Below, one piece after another: positions 25,201-39,300 of a stretch of 64,000 nt of DNA. Position numbers and translations under genes: made by a program. Positions within the stretch are counted from its first letter, which is position 1, and each line of letters begins with the position of its first letter. The notes beneath the pieces are model-generated. The model was not told the DNA's origin, made no database searches, and saw only the letters and a list, made by a program, of their open reading frames with translations. The stretch is taken from positions 14,773,501 to 14,837,500 of the forward strand of contig NC_090954.1 of NCBI RefSeq assembly GCF_040807025.1. Reading direction: 5' to 3'. The DNA is from Struthio camelus. Taxonomy: Eukaryota; Chordata; Aves; Struthioniformes; Struthionidae.

Positions 25201-28200
25201 AAAAGGAGAAATTTCCTCACAAAAATTAAACTGTGGAGATTATTGCTAGTGGATGGTTAAGATTCAGAAGTTTATGTAGATTCAAAAACTAATTTATGGA
25301 AGAAAAAAAAATCCACTGAGTATATTAAACACAGGATATCATCTCTGATTCAATGAGTTCTTGAGCCACAACTCACTAGAGGCTAGGAAATACCAGTCTA
25401 CAATTACCTTTATATTTTTCTCCTAACATCTTCTTGTGGCCCCTTCCAGAGGTGGAGCAGTGCATTAGTTGGTCTGTTGTAGGCCAGGCATATAGAGTCC
25501 CTAAAAATGCAAAGCCCCAGCTATTAGCTTGGACTAATTTAAGACTCTGTGTGGAGCTGAACAGCATCTGAGGCTTATTGTATCCTTAGTGAAAGGACTG
25601 TTTCACATCCTGTGCTGCCCATGTTGAAAGTATGAGCAGGCTTTTTGTAATCTAGGAGATCACAGTATCACAGAGGATACAGAAGTCATCATCTACTTCT
25701 GTTTCTAGAAGCAGTTAAATACACATATGGCCCTCTTCCAAGTTTCTTGTAGTCTTATAGCTATATATCTACCCGTTATGGCTCTACCAACCTGAAACTT
25801 GCTCGTAGCTGCCAAAGCTAGAGTGGCAAATCCAACAAGGAGGTACCCATTCCCCGCAACGGCTCTTGTTAATGTCATGTGTGCACAAAGCAATGATGCT
25901 GATGGTACAGTCAGTGCCAGTTCCAGATAACCTCAAAACACCTCTGGTGAAGCTGCTGAGAAATTTAGTTCACCTACCTGAGCTCAGAGTCAGGCCTCTG
26001 CAGCTGCTGTATCCAGCCAGTGTCTGCTTTACGTCAGTTCACCATCACGGCTCCTCAGGGGTCACCTCCGTCCCAGCCTGCCTCTAGATCTGATCCAAGA
26101 AGGTTATACTATTAAGTTACTCTGTTCTGTGGGATGCTAAAACCTCACCGTTAGACTCTTCCTCAGAGGCTCCTGGGATAGAGTAGCCCAGAAAAAATGA
26201 GGACCTTAGGTTGCATCTGTGCTTTTTAAGATTGAGGTACAGATCTAAGACAGTAATTTCCTGTTTCAGCTCCTTCTCCCTGCTCTTTACCACCCACGCC
26301 CAAGCTACATTATCCGACTTTACCTTTTGAGTAGCTATGGTGATCAGTTAGCACAATTCAATGCTGTTTCTTGGGTAACAGATTTCCTTAATTATTGATA
26401 CATATACATTTAAAAAGTCATAAGCGAACCAGGTAAAACATAAATGAGAGAGCTAGGTACTGCTGAACAAATGGAACTTATTCCTGCCATCCTAAAATAA
26501 CCAGGAGTACAATGAAAGTTCGGAGTACAGTCTTTCCTTTACAGTGACAACTGCGCAATATCACACTGGTAGACAAAGGGACCTGAAAGGTAGTGAGGAC
26601 AGCAGCTATTAGGATGTGAACAGCAGCTGCCTGACAGAGACTAGGGAGATAAATTCCTGCACGCAGCTTCTGCAAAAACAATGGCAAATAATGTGGCAAT
26701 GTGTTGCTTCTAGGGAAAAGGCTACTAACCTTGAATTTTAAAACATAAAAAAGTGTTTTGTGCTTGAGCATCTGAACAATGCTTCTGCAGTTAGAAGGTT
26801 CTGATCTGGTGCTCTGGACCTAAGTGCTTCTCCCTGGACAATTTTTCCTTAAATTCAAGTAGTATTAGACATATGAATTGTTTTAAATACTACATTTTCT
26901 TAGCATTCAGATTAGATTCATTTTAGATTTCCACAGAAATGAATTATAGGTAAAGTCTGGTTGAAAATAAAACTTTGCCCTTTTAATTATTCATCTAATT
27001 ACAACACGATGATGCGACACTGCAAATTTAAAACATGTCCACGGCTTTAGGAGGTGCTCGTATGGACAGCAAACTTAATGATGGTGTTCATATTGCTCTC
27101 AAAGTAATATCAGTTGCACTGAATTTTCTATACTGTCATTAACAAAATGAAAAGGAAACATGAGCCAAAATTGGCATTTTGCCACTTGAGCAATACTGTA
27201 TGCACAGATCACTATTTTTCTAAGAGAAATCTTTGACCAATGCTTGATATTTAAGCATAAGCATCATACATCAGAAGAGGCTTCACCTTCATCTGCAGTC
27301 TATCCTCTTGCTAATGTTGCCCTGTATACAGCTGGCCTTCATTGCCGCAAGGGCACACTGCTGACCCTTGTTCAGCCCACAGGGACTCCTAGATCCCTTT
27401 CTGCAAAGCTACCATTTCTAATGGTAGATAGCTACTCCTCAAAGCAAAAGAATCACACTAACCCTCAGTTCCATATCTTTGTCCTTTTTACAGTATTGAT
27501 ATTTATGAAGGCTGAAGAGAGACCTTTTTACTATGCTTCTGTTATTTTAGTAGCATCCTACATAATCATGAGACCAAGTAAACAAATGTTAGTGTTTCTG
27601 AGCCAGACAATGATCCTCATTAAATTGTAGGAATATTTTCCTATCCAGGAGTAGCCCAAACAAGGAAGCCAAACAGGACAATATTTCCAGTTGTCTTCAC
27701 ACATAATTACAGTATACATTCAGTAATTACAGTCTACATTAACCTTTTTCCGTTCAAAAGCTGACATATGAAAGCTCTGGGTCTTCATTAAGATCGGCTT
27801 AAAAAACCCTTTCCTATTATTTATGATCCTTCAGGTTATGCATGAACTTTCCTGATGTCCAGTTGATCAAAAGGAGTTTATTAGCTTCCGGACTTCACAC
27901 AGTCTGCAAGGAAAGGTTCCAATCTTATTAGGAAAAAAATCCTTAAAACTTTATCTCCTTCACTTGCCCCAGACTCTTGACATTTTCTCTCATGTCATTT
28001 GAAATGGTGATATTTATACTGTAAATTTCTTTGAGTCTGATTTGGATTGTCTTCTTAGAGCAACACTGTAAAGCCAAAAGGAATTTGCAAACACATGCAC
28101 ATGAGCGTGTGCTTTTTTTTTGCACAAACACAAAAAGATATGCATAACAAATTGCTTTTCTATAGGAGAGGAAAGTATTTGTTACAGAATATATTTTTAG

Positions 28201-31200
28201 TATGTCTTTTAGTACCCCTTCAAGTTGTGAGAAGTACAAACCTAATTTAGATCTTGTGTTTTAAGATCAGCAGAAATTAATTTATTTCTGTGCATTGCTG
28301 ATACTAGGATAGGAGCTAGGACAGCGTGAGATCCCTCTTTCGCTATTGCAAGGCCCATCACTCTAAGCTGATTCCAATACTCGGCCAAATATGACATGTG
28401 GTGCCAAAAATTCTGGAGGAAGAGGACACACTTTCACCACCCACGTCTGCCTGTCCCAGAGTAGAAATAGATCTGATCGTACAAAAAAGTCCATTACCAT
28501 TGCACATAATTTCAATCAAGAAGTCATATCAATTGGTAACATAATAGTCTGGCCATATATTTTTTTTACAATACACAAAAGAAGCTATATGGTTTACGGC
28601 AGAACTCCTAGAAAGGAGTACATAATAATTTATATCATACAGTAACCTGAAGATATTATATGCCTAACTCTGCTCTTTCTCCAACCTAAATATGAGAAAC
28701 TTTACTGCAGAATCAGAAATGTATGCTTTATTTTTTCGTTTTGCTAAGAACAGGCTGGAAATCAGAAGGGTTCTTATTCTCACACCTTATCTTAAATAAA
28801 CAACACTTCTTAAATTGCATCACAGGACATGTTTTCAGATTGTGCAACCTGACTGCCACTGTCTGTATGTTAAGGACAACTTGTGCTTCACAGTCTGTTT
28901 TCTCTATTCACTATGCAAACTGCTTCATAGCAGAAAAAGCTATAAGCTCTAGGAGCCAATCTGCTACTGTTGTCTGTTTATATAGTCCAATAGCATTTAC
29001 ACGGGCTGGCAGAGAGAATTGCCCTTTGCATGCTTTGTCTCTAGGGGAAATTGGAAGTATGTCCAAGTCTTATAAAATAATGATAATCACACTATACCAA
29101 GCACAAAAAGCAGATCCTCCAAGGGCCTTTTCTGAGCAAGTTAGAACTGTGGACAACAGAAAATAGCAGATAACACTTAAAAGAAAAAGAAAAGCAACCC
29201 ATTTATGCATCAAAGTTAAAGTGGGTCACTCTGCAACATAAAGCACATTTTTAGTGGATATAAATTTAGCAGCTCTCTGCAGCATTATGCATGACAGCAG
29301 TCTTGTGATATTTCAAGTACAGAACAGGTCCCTGGAGACACCATGTAATTTATAATGGACTAACCATAATAAATTGTAGCAGTCAGAAAAGGAGCTGGTT
29401 CCAATGAAATAAGACACATTGGTTTATTTATTTTATAGGAATGTCCTGTTGAAGCTTTAACTTATCTGAGGTCAGACAGAAACAATGAAGGGTTTGTTTG
29501 TTCGTTGTTTAAAAAAGTGCCAGAGTGGAAGCTCTCTTTCTTTGTTTTTTCAGAGTGTAAATAATCAAAAGAAAGAAACCAAATGCAAAGGTAGGCTTTT
29601 CTGGTCGGCTAATGAATAACAACCCTTTTCTCCAAGCGCACAGCAAATGCCTTTCCGTCTTTGTGCTAGCAACGCTCCATCGTAATCGGTGCAGTAGCAA
29701 TGTCCAGCTATACCTGCGGGGCCGTGGGCACTGCCTACCTCAGCTTTACTGCAAATTAATTAGGTGCCAGCTGTCTACAAAGATATTCTATTTTTGACAT
29801 ATCCGTAACTTCATTATTTCACACATTCCTTGCAGGAACACCGTGGGTGTCTGTTTGCTCTACTCGTACTTTACCAAGAGTTGATACCCAGTAACATGCA
29901 CAGAAATATGAGAAATGATAAGCAGATTAAAGACACGCGTTTCCAAAACACAGACGTATCTAGCATGTCCACTCAGCAGAGATCTACACAATCTTCAATT
30001 AATGACGAAAATATGCAAACCCAACACTATTTAAGGCCTTTGACTTCTAGATCCTAACTTCTTATAGGCCTTTGATGACCTGATTAACTAGAAAAGACAT
30101 CATCTGCTTGATTCTCTAAAGAGAAAAATTCATTTAACATTCTCCCATTCTGTCACTGGCTCCTTCAAAATAACAATAAGAGTGCTCTAGACATCATATT
30201 TTTCAGTTATCAATTAATGATATATTCATTTGCGTACATATGCAGTGAGGCTTGACTATTATAATGCAATTCACCGTGAAATTTAACATTTAATTTAACA
30301 GTAGTTAAAAGAGGTAAAGGACCTCAGTATATCTTGTATGGCTGTTGGGTTGCAAATCGTTAGCAGGTATCAATGAGGTATGCAGTGCTATGTACGCAGC
30401 GCTATGTCCCACCAGTGACTACAGGGACTTTGCTGCCTTCACTTTCCCACATACAATCCCACCCTCTTGGAATAGCAGCATGGCATTTCTTTTTTCAAAG
30501 AGATGGGATGGGGGAAGTCACAAGAGATGCAAACCTAGGGCAAACGCCTATATGACAGCAGGATAAATGATCAGGTGACAAATATATTTAGAAATCCCAA
30601 AAGTAGCCTTCAAAATTTACTACCTGCACTAGATCCCACAAAAGTTGTGGTAATTTTAATTTAATTCCTCACAATGAAGTGGCCTGGGTGCCACAAAAAA
30701 ACTGAAAAATAATCAATGGTGTTTCATAGACATGCATGTTCATGAGTCCTCCCTGTTTTCATAAGTGGAGAAGTTCAGGAGGCCAAGTCAGCGGAGAGAT
30801 CCCCAGGCAGGAATCTAGGACTGACACTTTACCAGGTCTTAGAGCTATACCACCAGCTTATCTCACCTATGCATTTTAAGCTTTTAAAGGGAACATCAGC
30901 TAAATCAGTTATAAATTATACATAATGAATCAGAAACTTTAATTGTATGACTGTCAATGCATGTAAACTTTGAAAGTCTAAAAATAGGACAAATCATTGC
31001 ACAAGTTTTCTTTTCTTTTCCTACTATCCTGAGGCTTCATCATGCCAAATCTATGTATTTCAGAGGTTGGTTGAACATTGAGCTAAAGTATTAAGGTTTT
31101 ATTTTTCCAGATATCATGATGAAAACATTAAAGTCAAAATTTTAGCAATTACTTAATTCAAACCCCAACATACGACATTAAAATGAAAAATATTTTAGTT

Positions 31201-34200
31201 GGAAAGAAGAATAAAATCTCCCAGAAAAGGAAATAATTTCCACTGGGATAATAAACTACCTTTTTTCAAAAAACAAAAACCTGACACAATAATGCTCACT
31301 TTTCATCGTGAAAAATATGATTTTGGTTTCTGAAGATTTTCTTTTCATAGTGCATGTTTTTTCCCCCCTATATACTTTTGATAGAGCTAGACTCATCTAA
31401 TAATAAAAAGAGCACTAGGTGTGTAGTCACAATTAAGCAGCCCAGCTCTCAACTGGGATATAAAGTTCATGAGGGAAAACCATGTAATATCTTCACAAAG
31501 CAAAGAAATCTCTGGAAAGGTCAAGTTTAACAAAACAAAACCAAAGCTCATCTAGTGCCTTATGTATTATGAATTACTGACTAATGGCACACAATTGACA
31601 CAATATGACACAAAATACTGGAACACAGCAATCATCCTCTTTCCAGAGATGGATCTCTCAAACATAGGAACTAGTAAGTGACCTTCTGCATCTCTTGTAT
31701 GCTAAAGATGATTGATGTAGGGGCATTAGAAAATTTTTTTTTATCTTTTCCAATGTCCATTTCATTAGAATTAATAATTCACTTTAATTTTGGGGCAAAT
31801 GAGCGGACTGAGCAGTTCTGAATACTGTAGAGATTTTACACACAGTGAGGTTTGCAGCTCAGCAACATACATCAGTGCTTGCAAGATTTAAGCAAGACAT
31901 TCAAATTTACAGCCCAGACTGATCTTATAATCTCAGTTACTAAAGGAGGAAGATCTTTTCCCCCATCGTCTGATGATTTTCACAAGTTGCACAGTAAATG
32001 GAAAAGCTTGTTTTTCAACACAGTGCTTAGCACCTTGTGACACTCTTGGGGCCAGAGCCTGCTTACCTGAGTAAAGGGAGCAGGATCTGGTGTGTGTTTC
32101 CAAGCACTGTCAGGTGTAAAATACAAGCCTAGGGAAGAAGTAGTTGCATGGACTTACACTGTGCATCCTTCCCTTTCATCTACATGCAGAGAGATGATCT
32201 CATATGGCTTCCCACTTAGGAATTTGAAACAGGGATAGCCAGTGCTGGATAAATTTGCTGCAGTTAAAGGGCAGAGAAGCATGCTATGCCAGAAAAGCAG
32301 GTTGTATTTACTTTAAAATCTTATAGCATAGATGAGAAAACATCCTTTACTTTTCCTTTCCATCTTTTTTGTTTCTTCTTTTTGCTAATTGTTTGGATGT
32401 GCTATAAAGGCTTGTTTCTCTCTTTCCCTCATCCCTACTTAGTTTGAATGTCAAACCTGTTCAGCAATCACATAGCTTTTGGTAGTAATGAAGGCAAATA
32501 AATAATGCTTGACCTTTCCTAGGGAGATCTGGAGACCCTTCCAAAGCTAATTAAGGTTTGTTTGATTCACTGGAATTAGCCAAGATCTTCATGCAAAGTT
32601 TCCAAATTTGGAATAACATTAAAATGTTGTATATTAAAATTGGGACGGGGGAAAGGTCTGGCCTTCCTACCATCTTAAAACCTTCCCATTTTAAAGCACT
32701 TGCTATGAATAGAAGAAAAGAAATTAGTCAGTGTCCTGCTCATTAGGCTTCACTGTTGCTGTGAAGGGTATTATCTGGACTTCCCCACACTGGGGATTTT
32801 TTTTTTTTTTGACAGAGAATTTTTCTTCTGCATGTTTGGTGCATGTTTCTATTTCGGATCACTTTTGAATGGTGACTAACAAATTTGTAGTAGCTCATGA
32901 CATGAAAGTGAACTGGTTACTAATTCAGATTCAGGCTTGGAGACTCTCCTAGTCTCCTAAGCTTGGCCTTAACATATGCAGGGTTGAAAGACAATCTGTG
33001 TAGTCGGCCTTTTCTGTACCACACTGTGCCAGTGCAATTAGTGCCATCATTACGTCCATGCAGTTGTCAAAGTATATGCATATTTATTTTTTTTCTTGGT
33101 AACTTATAGTCGCATTTCTGAACACACAGCCCAGATCTATGAAGAAAACTGTGCACTTTTTTTGGTTTTAAAAAAGCCTCCATCTCTCATAATGTAAAAT
33201 ATATAAGAACATCAAAATTAATTCAGTTTGCAAATCCTGCACGCAGATCTTGCTACCCTGAAACGCAGGTTTCTCTTCATTATTCGCATTCCTTCTCCTC
33301 TCATTGTCTTCTCCCCGATGGACTGATTTCCATGCATGAATGGAAGGGAAAATACCATCCTCAGTAATGCAACCAGGCTGATCCTTCCGTTACTACATTT
33401 TGTGCTGTGGGTTTATCTTTGCATTTTGTCCTTTTTGCTGAGTCAAAGAACACATGAAAGGACTTTGTTCGCTGTAACCTGCATGACATTGTACTCCCGT
33501 GCTTGCCTGTGATCTCCCTTTGCAGTACCTTCATAAATATCAATGCCATAACATTTGAACACAAGTTGAAGATTAAAGACATGAGTATTATCTCACTTAA
33601 GTACCATTTGGAAAATAGATGGCAATGAAACTGAAAATGCAGACAGTTTAGATGACTTAGTTTTTTAGCATTAATAAGGGAACCTAAGTAAGTCAATCCA
33701 AGAACGAGAACTTCAGGAAGATTTTGTTTCCTCATTTATATTCCTTTTGAAAAAGAGAAAGTTTCAAAAAGTGGTCTCAGCTGGAAGCATTCCTTTAGCC
33801 AAAAGAGTACCAAAACGAAGGCAGTGTGTCAGCTCTGACAGTCTTTCAGAAAGAGGGGAAAAATACTTTTGTTCACAGAATGAGAGGTATTCAAAAGTTT
33901 TCCCTCAAATTAATTTTTTTTTTTTTTCTAACGGCTTGGCCAGGGTTTTGGTCTAAGTCAAGCATATCTCCATTTACATAAGTAATTTACATCACCTGAA
34001 AACCTAACTCCCATTTCTATATATAATCATAATTTTTAAAAATGTATTGACTGGCTAGACTGAAATGAGCATCATTATAAATCAGTCATTCCAAACAGCC
34101 TCCAAATATAACAAGCATTACAAATTAATAATGTCATGCTGGTCATTAATTTTGATAACCAAAGAATTTCCATTAGTGAACATACTTGCTAGTTAGTTAT

Positions 34201-35424
34201 TAGTGTTACATTTATTTAATAAGTAACAATTACAGTGTGTTAGAAGCCAGTTCCTATTATTTCATTCTTTCAAAGCTGTTCAATATTTGTGACTGATGTG
34301 TATGTAAGTTTGTTCCTTGAAATACTGATTTTCCTTTTATAAATTGAGAACTGTGTTTTGTTAGATAATTTTGCATAACACATTTTGTTAATCTTAGACT
34401 GTTAAGAAATATTCAATAGTACACCTTATCAATGAGAAATCAGTCGCAATATTTCTAATTTGCAGTCAAGGAGACTGAATTAGAGACAGGCTGTGTAGCA
34501 CAAGTCATGAAGTGAGTGTCAAAGCTCAGAACAGAATAAATGGAATAAATTATTCAAATACTCTGCAGCACTAGTCTTATATATATACTGGAGGATTTGA
34601 CATAACACTTATTAGGATGTGATAACATTAAAGATATTTGTAAATACAGACAGATGAATTTGCTCTATTTTGATTTGGAAATGAGATTTCCTAAAGAGCA
34701 TGAATATTTTTCAGATCCTAAAATCATGAACCAGTCTTAAAATTGAAATATATTTCTTTCTAGCTTGTAGTCATCTCTGACAATGAGGACCAATGTACAT
34801 CACATACTTGCAGCAAAGCAGCTGTGCTGACATTTTAGTCTTTTCTCAGAATTCTTTTGGGTCTACCTTCAGAAGCTTTACAGAAAGATGTGATATATAT
34901 TAAAGAGTAAAGACATAAAATCATACTTGAGTTTTCCTTAACAGCTCAGAGATATTTCACTTCTCATGTTCTATGTCTCCTGATACAGACCCAGCATCCT
35001 ACCACCACCAGCAGCTCCTCACCTCGTTACCAGACGCAAGACTTGCAGGTCTTCCGGTCCTCAAGGCTGTGCTCTCCTCTCTGCAGTATTGGTGTTCTTT
35101 ATTCGCAGAAAAGTAAGACAAAACATCACTTGTTAATACAGTGTTGTTGTGAGAGTGGGAACAGAGAGTAGCCGGGTGGATAGCTTCAAAAGCAATTACC
35201 AGTTGCTGCCTGCATTTCTAGAGAACAATGACAGTTTTAGCCATTCCTGATGGCCATTTGTTCTCTTTTCTGATGCATCATTTGCTCTACCTGGTTGGAC
35301 AATCCAGAGAACTGAATTGTGGCAGGACCTGTGTGTAGAGCACCACAAGGCGCTCTAAGGAGGAGAACCTTGGTGAAGCTGCAGGAGGACAATGAAGTCT
35401 TGTCACCTTCCTAGGCCTTGAACC
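19273..35424. other. Intergenic, no gene recognised
   Basis: This is about 16 kb of AT-rich sequence. It holds a composite microsatellite (21,560-21,660) and short homopolymers (for example poly-T near 32,800 and 33,914). The longest open frames are 147 codons (28723-29166 plus) and 128 codons (27244-27630 plus). Both lack family resemblance, and their neighbourhoods show no consistent splice or promoter signals, so I treat them as chance. Confidence 0.55.
21560..21660. repeat. Composite GA/GT/AT microsatellite
   Basis: The tract runs in order AT-rich, (GA)n, (GT)n, (AT)n, (GT)n, (AT)n. It is likely to be length-polymorphic. Confidence 0.93.
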
Positions 35425-35555
35425 TCCCCAGGTTTTTGAAAGCTATACACAGTAAATATGGGAAATATGCTCTAGGTGACCCTGCTTGAGCAGGGAGGTT
35501 GGACTAGATGATCTCCAGAGGTCCCTTCCAACCTAAATGATTCTGTGATTCTGTG
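35425..35555 (+). mobile_element. CR1 LINE 3' end, truncated
   Basis: The core from 35,469 onward has the signature of an avian CR1 3' end: CTCTAGGTGACCCTGCTTGA, then GTTGGACTAGATGATCTCCA, then GTCCCTTCCAACC, ending in two ATTCTGTG-type repeats. The preceding 45 bp look like diverged CR1 sequence, and upstream of that the homology fades. This is 5' truncation, usual for CR1; no reverse-transcriptase frame remains. The minus-strand open frames crossing it (35472-35798 and 35504-35707) are antisense artefacts. Confidence 0.92.
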
Positions 35556-36329
35556 TAAGGTGCTTCCCTGACCAACCACCATAGCTGCTTCCAAGATAGG
35601 AAGGTGGCTAATAAAGTTTTGTATAAGATAGCCAGCAAATGAAATGGAGCAATATAGCTTGCAGCCCCTATGAGTGCCTGACTGCACTCTCTTCCAGGTC
35701 TGCTCACCTTGAATTAGTTTTTTTAAATGCAGTAGAACAGCTGTGACAGCTTGAGTTGGTAATTCCACTGTCCTGACAAGAGTGAACAAGTTGGTCATCC
35801 GGGCTCTCTCTTGTTAGAAGTTAGGTAGACGGAGAAAGAAATGGAACTAGGGCCTTCCACTTCCTAAGACTGTATAGACACACTTAAGACTTTATAGACG
35901 TTTTTCTAGAAGAGGAAACACTATTCCACCACTAATAGCAGCCACCATGTTTTTAAAGGAGGACACCAGCAACCTGTTATCATTAATCAATTCACAAAAG
36001 TTGATTTTGAGAGGAAGGAAATATCAAACTTCTGAGGAGAGATTTTAAGATGTCCTCCTCTTCTCAGCATTTCTTATCGATTAGTACTAAGCGCCTCACT
36101 GCTCACTGTACCACAGCTCCGACTACTGCACAGGCAAATGTTATAACACCATGTTACGGCTTCCCCTTCACATATTAAGCCACTGATAATTCAGATGCCT
36201 CAGCGCCCAGCTTTCTGGTGTCTCTTTCAGACCCAAACTAACAGGAATTCACTGCATATGAGAACTGTGACCCTAAAGATCTTCAGCAGCTTTGAGAAAA
36301 GAGCCTGCCCAACATAATACAACTACGTA
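35556..36329. other. Intergenic between CR1 and the GABRB2 3' end
   Basis: I see no gene here. A short local duplication at about 35,862-35,900 repeats AAGACT-T-TATAGAC. The part nearest 36,300 is GU-rich on the minus strand, as expected downstream of a cleavage site. Confidence 0.55.
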
Positions 36330-36348
36330 TATGTTCTTTTAGGTTTTC

Positions 36349-36354
36349 TTTATT
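36349..36354 (-). terminator. GABRB2: Candidate distal poly(A) signal of GABRB2
   Basis: The minus strand reads AATAAA within ATATAAATAAAG. About 20-50 bases further along the transcript strand lies a GU-rich stretch (GTTGTATTATGTTGGG) that fits a downstream cleavage element. Cleavage would fall near 36,325-36,335. The hexamer and the GU-rich element are seen directly; that this site is used is inferred. Confidence 0.55.
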
Positions 36355-39300
36355 TATATTTTTTTAGTTCAAGAATTACACACTAGCCAACATTATTATA
36401 TATTTACATGCTGAAACTGGCTGCAATAAGTTTAAATTCAAGAAAATATCTCTTATGTGCTACTCATTTACAATCATCATTTTACTACCTCATATGTCCC
36501 AGAGGTTAGCAGTCCTTTTGAGAAAGACATGAAGAGCTGATGCAATGATATCCACTAGTATTTTGCATTTTCTAGCCATTGGAAAATGTGCATTATGTGC
36601 ATATAAGAAAGGCTACAAGGTCATTAGTAAGGCTGATGATTACTACATTATGAAGTAAATAGTACTAAGTAAAAAAGATAAATCAGAACTGTGCAAAGAC
36701 AGTACTAACAGAACCATTTAAACACCCATGCAAATAAAAACATGATAGAAGTCAAATCATAGTCACCTTGTCAGAATTAATCATGTTTCACATGTTCATT
36801 TTGTCTTCAACTGAAATTAATAGGACAGACCATGAACAATACAGCCTGGTGAATATCTGTCAAATGACAGCAACAGTGAAAACATACAAAACGTTATCAA
36901 ATTGGAATAGATGACCTCGTGTCTGAAAAAACATTAAAAAAATACAACCCTTAGTATGAAAGCATAGGTGAGATTTTTCATCATTTAAGTTTTTTTTTTC
37001 TGTCAAAGCACTTACACAGAAAATAATTTTATACTTATGAAATGGTTGTGTTGCATATCTTTGTAGAGATGATCTATTTCAATTTAATATTAATGGATAT
37101 TTAAATTGTTGCTATTTTTACAAAGTAGAATAGGGCAGTATTTTTGATCAACATTCCATTTGCCTCTTAAAAATTTAGACAAAGTTCCTAGTGCATTTTA
37201 TTAAGCTTTACCTTTGGTGTTAAGCAGTGACTTATTAGATTTCCCTTTTAAACAATTTCTGGAGTGAAGATTCTTTGGCTTTGGGGGACTATACTATCTA
37301 ACGACAGTCAAACAACTTTTTTTTTTTCCAAAGAAAAATATAAGTCTACTATTAGATACCGTAAGAGATACAGATTTCAGAAACAGACAGACGCAGTATG
37401 CAGGCTTTCTGTAATGAAATCACTAACAGCTGAATTCTCACTTACCCTGTATTCCTCTACATCTCCACCTCCTGGAGCAACATACAGGTGGTACCTTACT
37501 GTAAGTGAAAATCATGCCCTATTGGTTTATGCTAATCTGAGTACTGAGTGTCAAACTACAATTTTCTGTTGCTTGAACTTTTTGACCATACAAAAGAACC
37601 TGTTGTGCTAGCAGTAACATTGTTGCAATGGCTATTTTACACTACAGTACTTTCTGTACTTTTTATATCTGTAATCCAAATCTGTTTATGCAAAAGGGTG
37701 TTTAAATTACTCTGCTAGAGCACTGCAATTATTGTACTTAGTAAAAAAAAGTCACTAAACAATACTGTATCTATTGACTGCTCATTTACAGCTTATTTAG
37801 TTATTTACATAATTTTAGGACACATTAACCTAAACCATAAATAGAATTAGCTTTTTGCCTTACCATAAAGTACAAATTAGAAGTTAAAAATGTTTAAGAA
37901 ATCTGATAATATTTACACACGCTCAGCTTAAGTTATGGTTGCTCACATTGTATGTTCTATGTACACATAGCAAAATGTTATGATCACTACTGATATAGTA
38001 TTGTACTCTGGCCATCCCACCCTAGATTATTTTCTAGAAATACTTAATATTTTTGCCTTTTTTTTTTCTCGGTTCCCTTAGGACTTTCTTGTTTTTGAAA
38101 ACTTACTAGTGGACAACGCTGTTATAAAAAGAGAGAGAAGAAATAGGCAAGCAATGTGAGGACTTATCTAATTTCAGATGCTAGGAGGTACAGCACTATT
38201 GTAATGTCAAACGATGTGATGCTTCATACGAATTATATGCACTGATTTGCTGATATAGAAATGCCCAGTTACCCTGTATATTTAGGTTTTTTTTTTTAAT
38301 ACATTTATCTGTTTTCTCAAAAATATATTCATACACTGGTTGATGATAGAAACAAAACTATTATTAGCTTATTCCTTTAACACGCCAACATATGAATGTG
38401 TGTGCATATATTCAGCACAGATGAATATATACACACATATGTCCATATAGACATTTATGTATGTCCATATGCACATAAACTTGGATAATGTTTAACATTT
38501 GTTTACTTATGTTTAGTACTGTGTTAATTATAGATTTGGAACACAGTCTTACAGTTATAATGAAAATTAATTGACCTTTAATTTTAATGCACATTTTGTC
38601 TGAAATAAGTAGGATTTGTTCCCCAGGTATAAGACCACCAGTCATTTTCTCTATGCATTGTGCTTTTGTTCCTTACAGATTTTATGTCCTTTGTATTAGA
38701 ATGTAAAAACTCTCTGAAGAATCCTGCAACATACTATTGTTTGAAACTCTGTTTTCCTCCCCTGGGAATGAGAAAAGAAATGTTCAAAATGTCATTGCTT
38801 GAGTCTTTCTTCCCAGTCATTAAACTGCAATAGGACAGAAACATTACATTCCTTATGCAAACACAGAAATGTTGCATGAATTTCAGTTCTGAAAATGTGT
38901 ATCATACTTACTAGCAGTCATATACAGTATATATTTACAGATTGATCTCAAAGACTTTGTTAAAACTGTGCCATGTTATATTCATAATTTGCCAATGAAT
39001 TTCACAAAGATGAAAAACACCTTAATTGCTGGCTATCATGTCTAATAGAACAATAAAATGTGTAACTATACTGCAAGCTTTATCTATATTATTAACTTTG
39101 ATATTTTACTTATTGAAGCTAACAACAATGAACAGGAGTAAAAGGATCTAGAATACTGATTTTTGGTCGGTTCTAAAGTAAAAGCAAGTTTATTCTAATT
39201 TACCTGGAGGGTAGCACACACAATACAAACCGTAGCTCATGTATGGTGGCATAATTCTCACTTTCACTCAAGCATCTCAGAAGAGGAGTAAGTGATCAAC

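Noticed and set aside
25640..25690. ATCACAGTATCACAGAGG, considered as a reverse-oriented CR1 3' end
   Set aside because: The following sequence lacks the conserved CR1 block (GTTGGAAGGGACC type), unlike the clear copy at 35,469-35,555.
28723..29166. 147-codon open frame, plus strand, the longest outside the GC-rich block
   Set aside because: No domain, signal peptide or family resemblance; a frame of this length is expected occasionally in 64 kb read in six frames.
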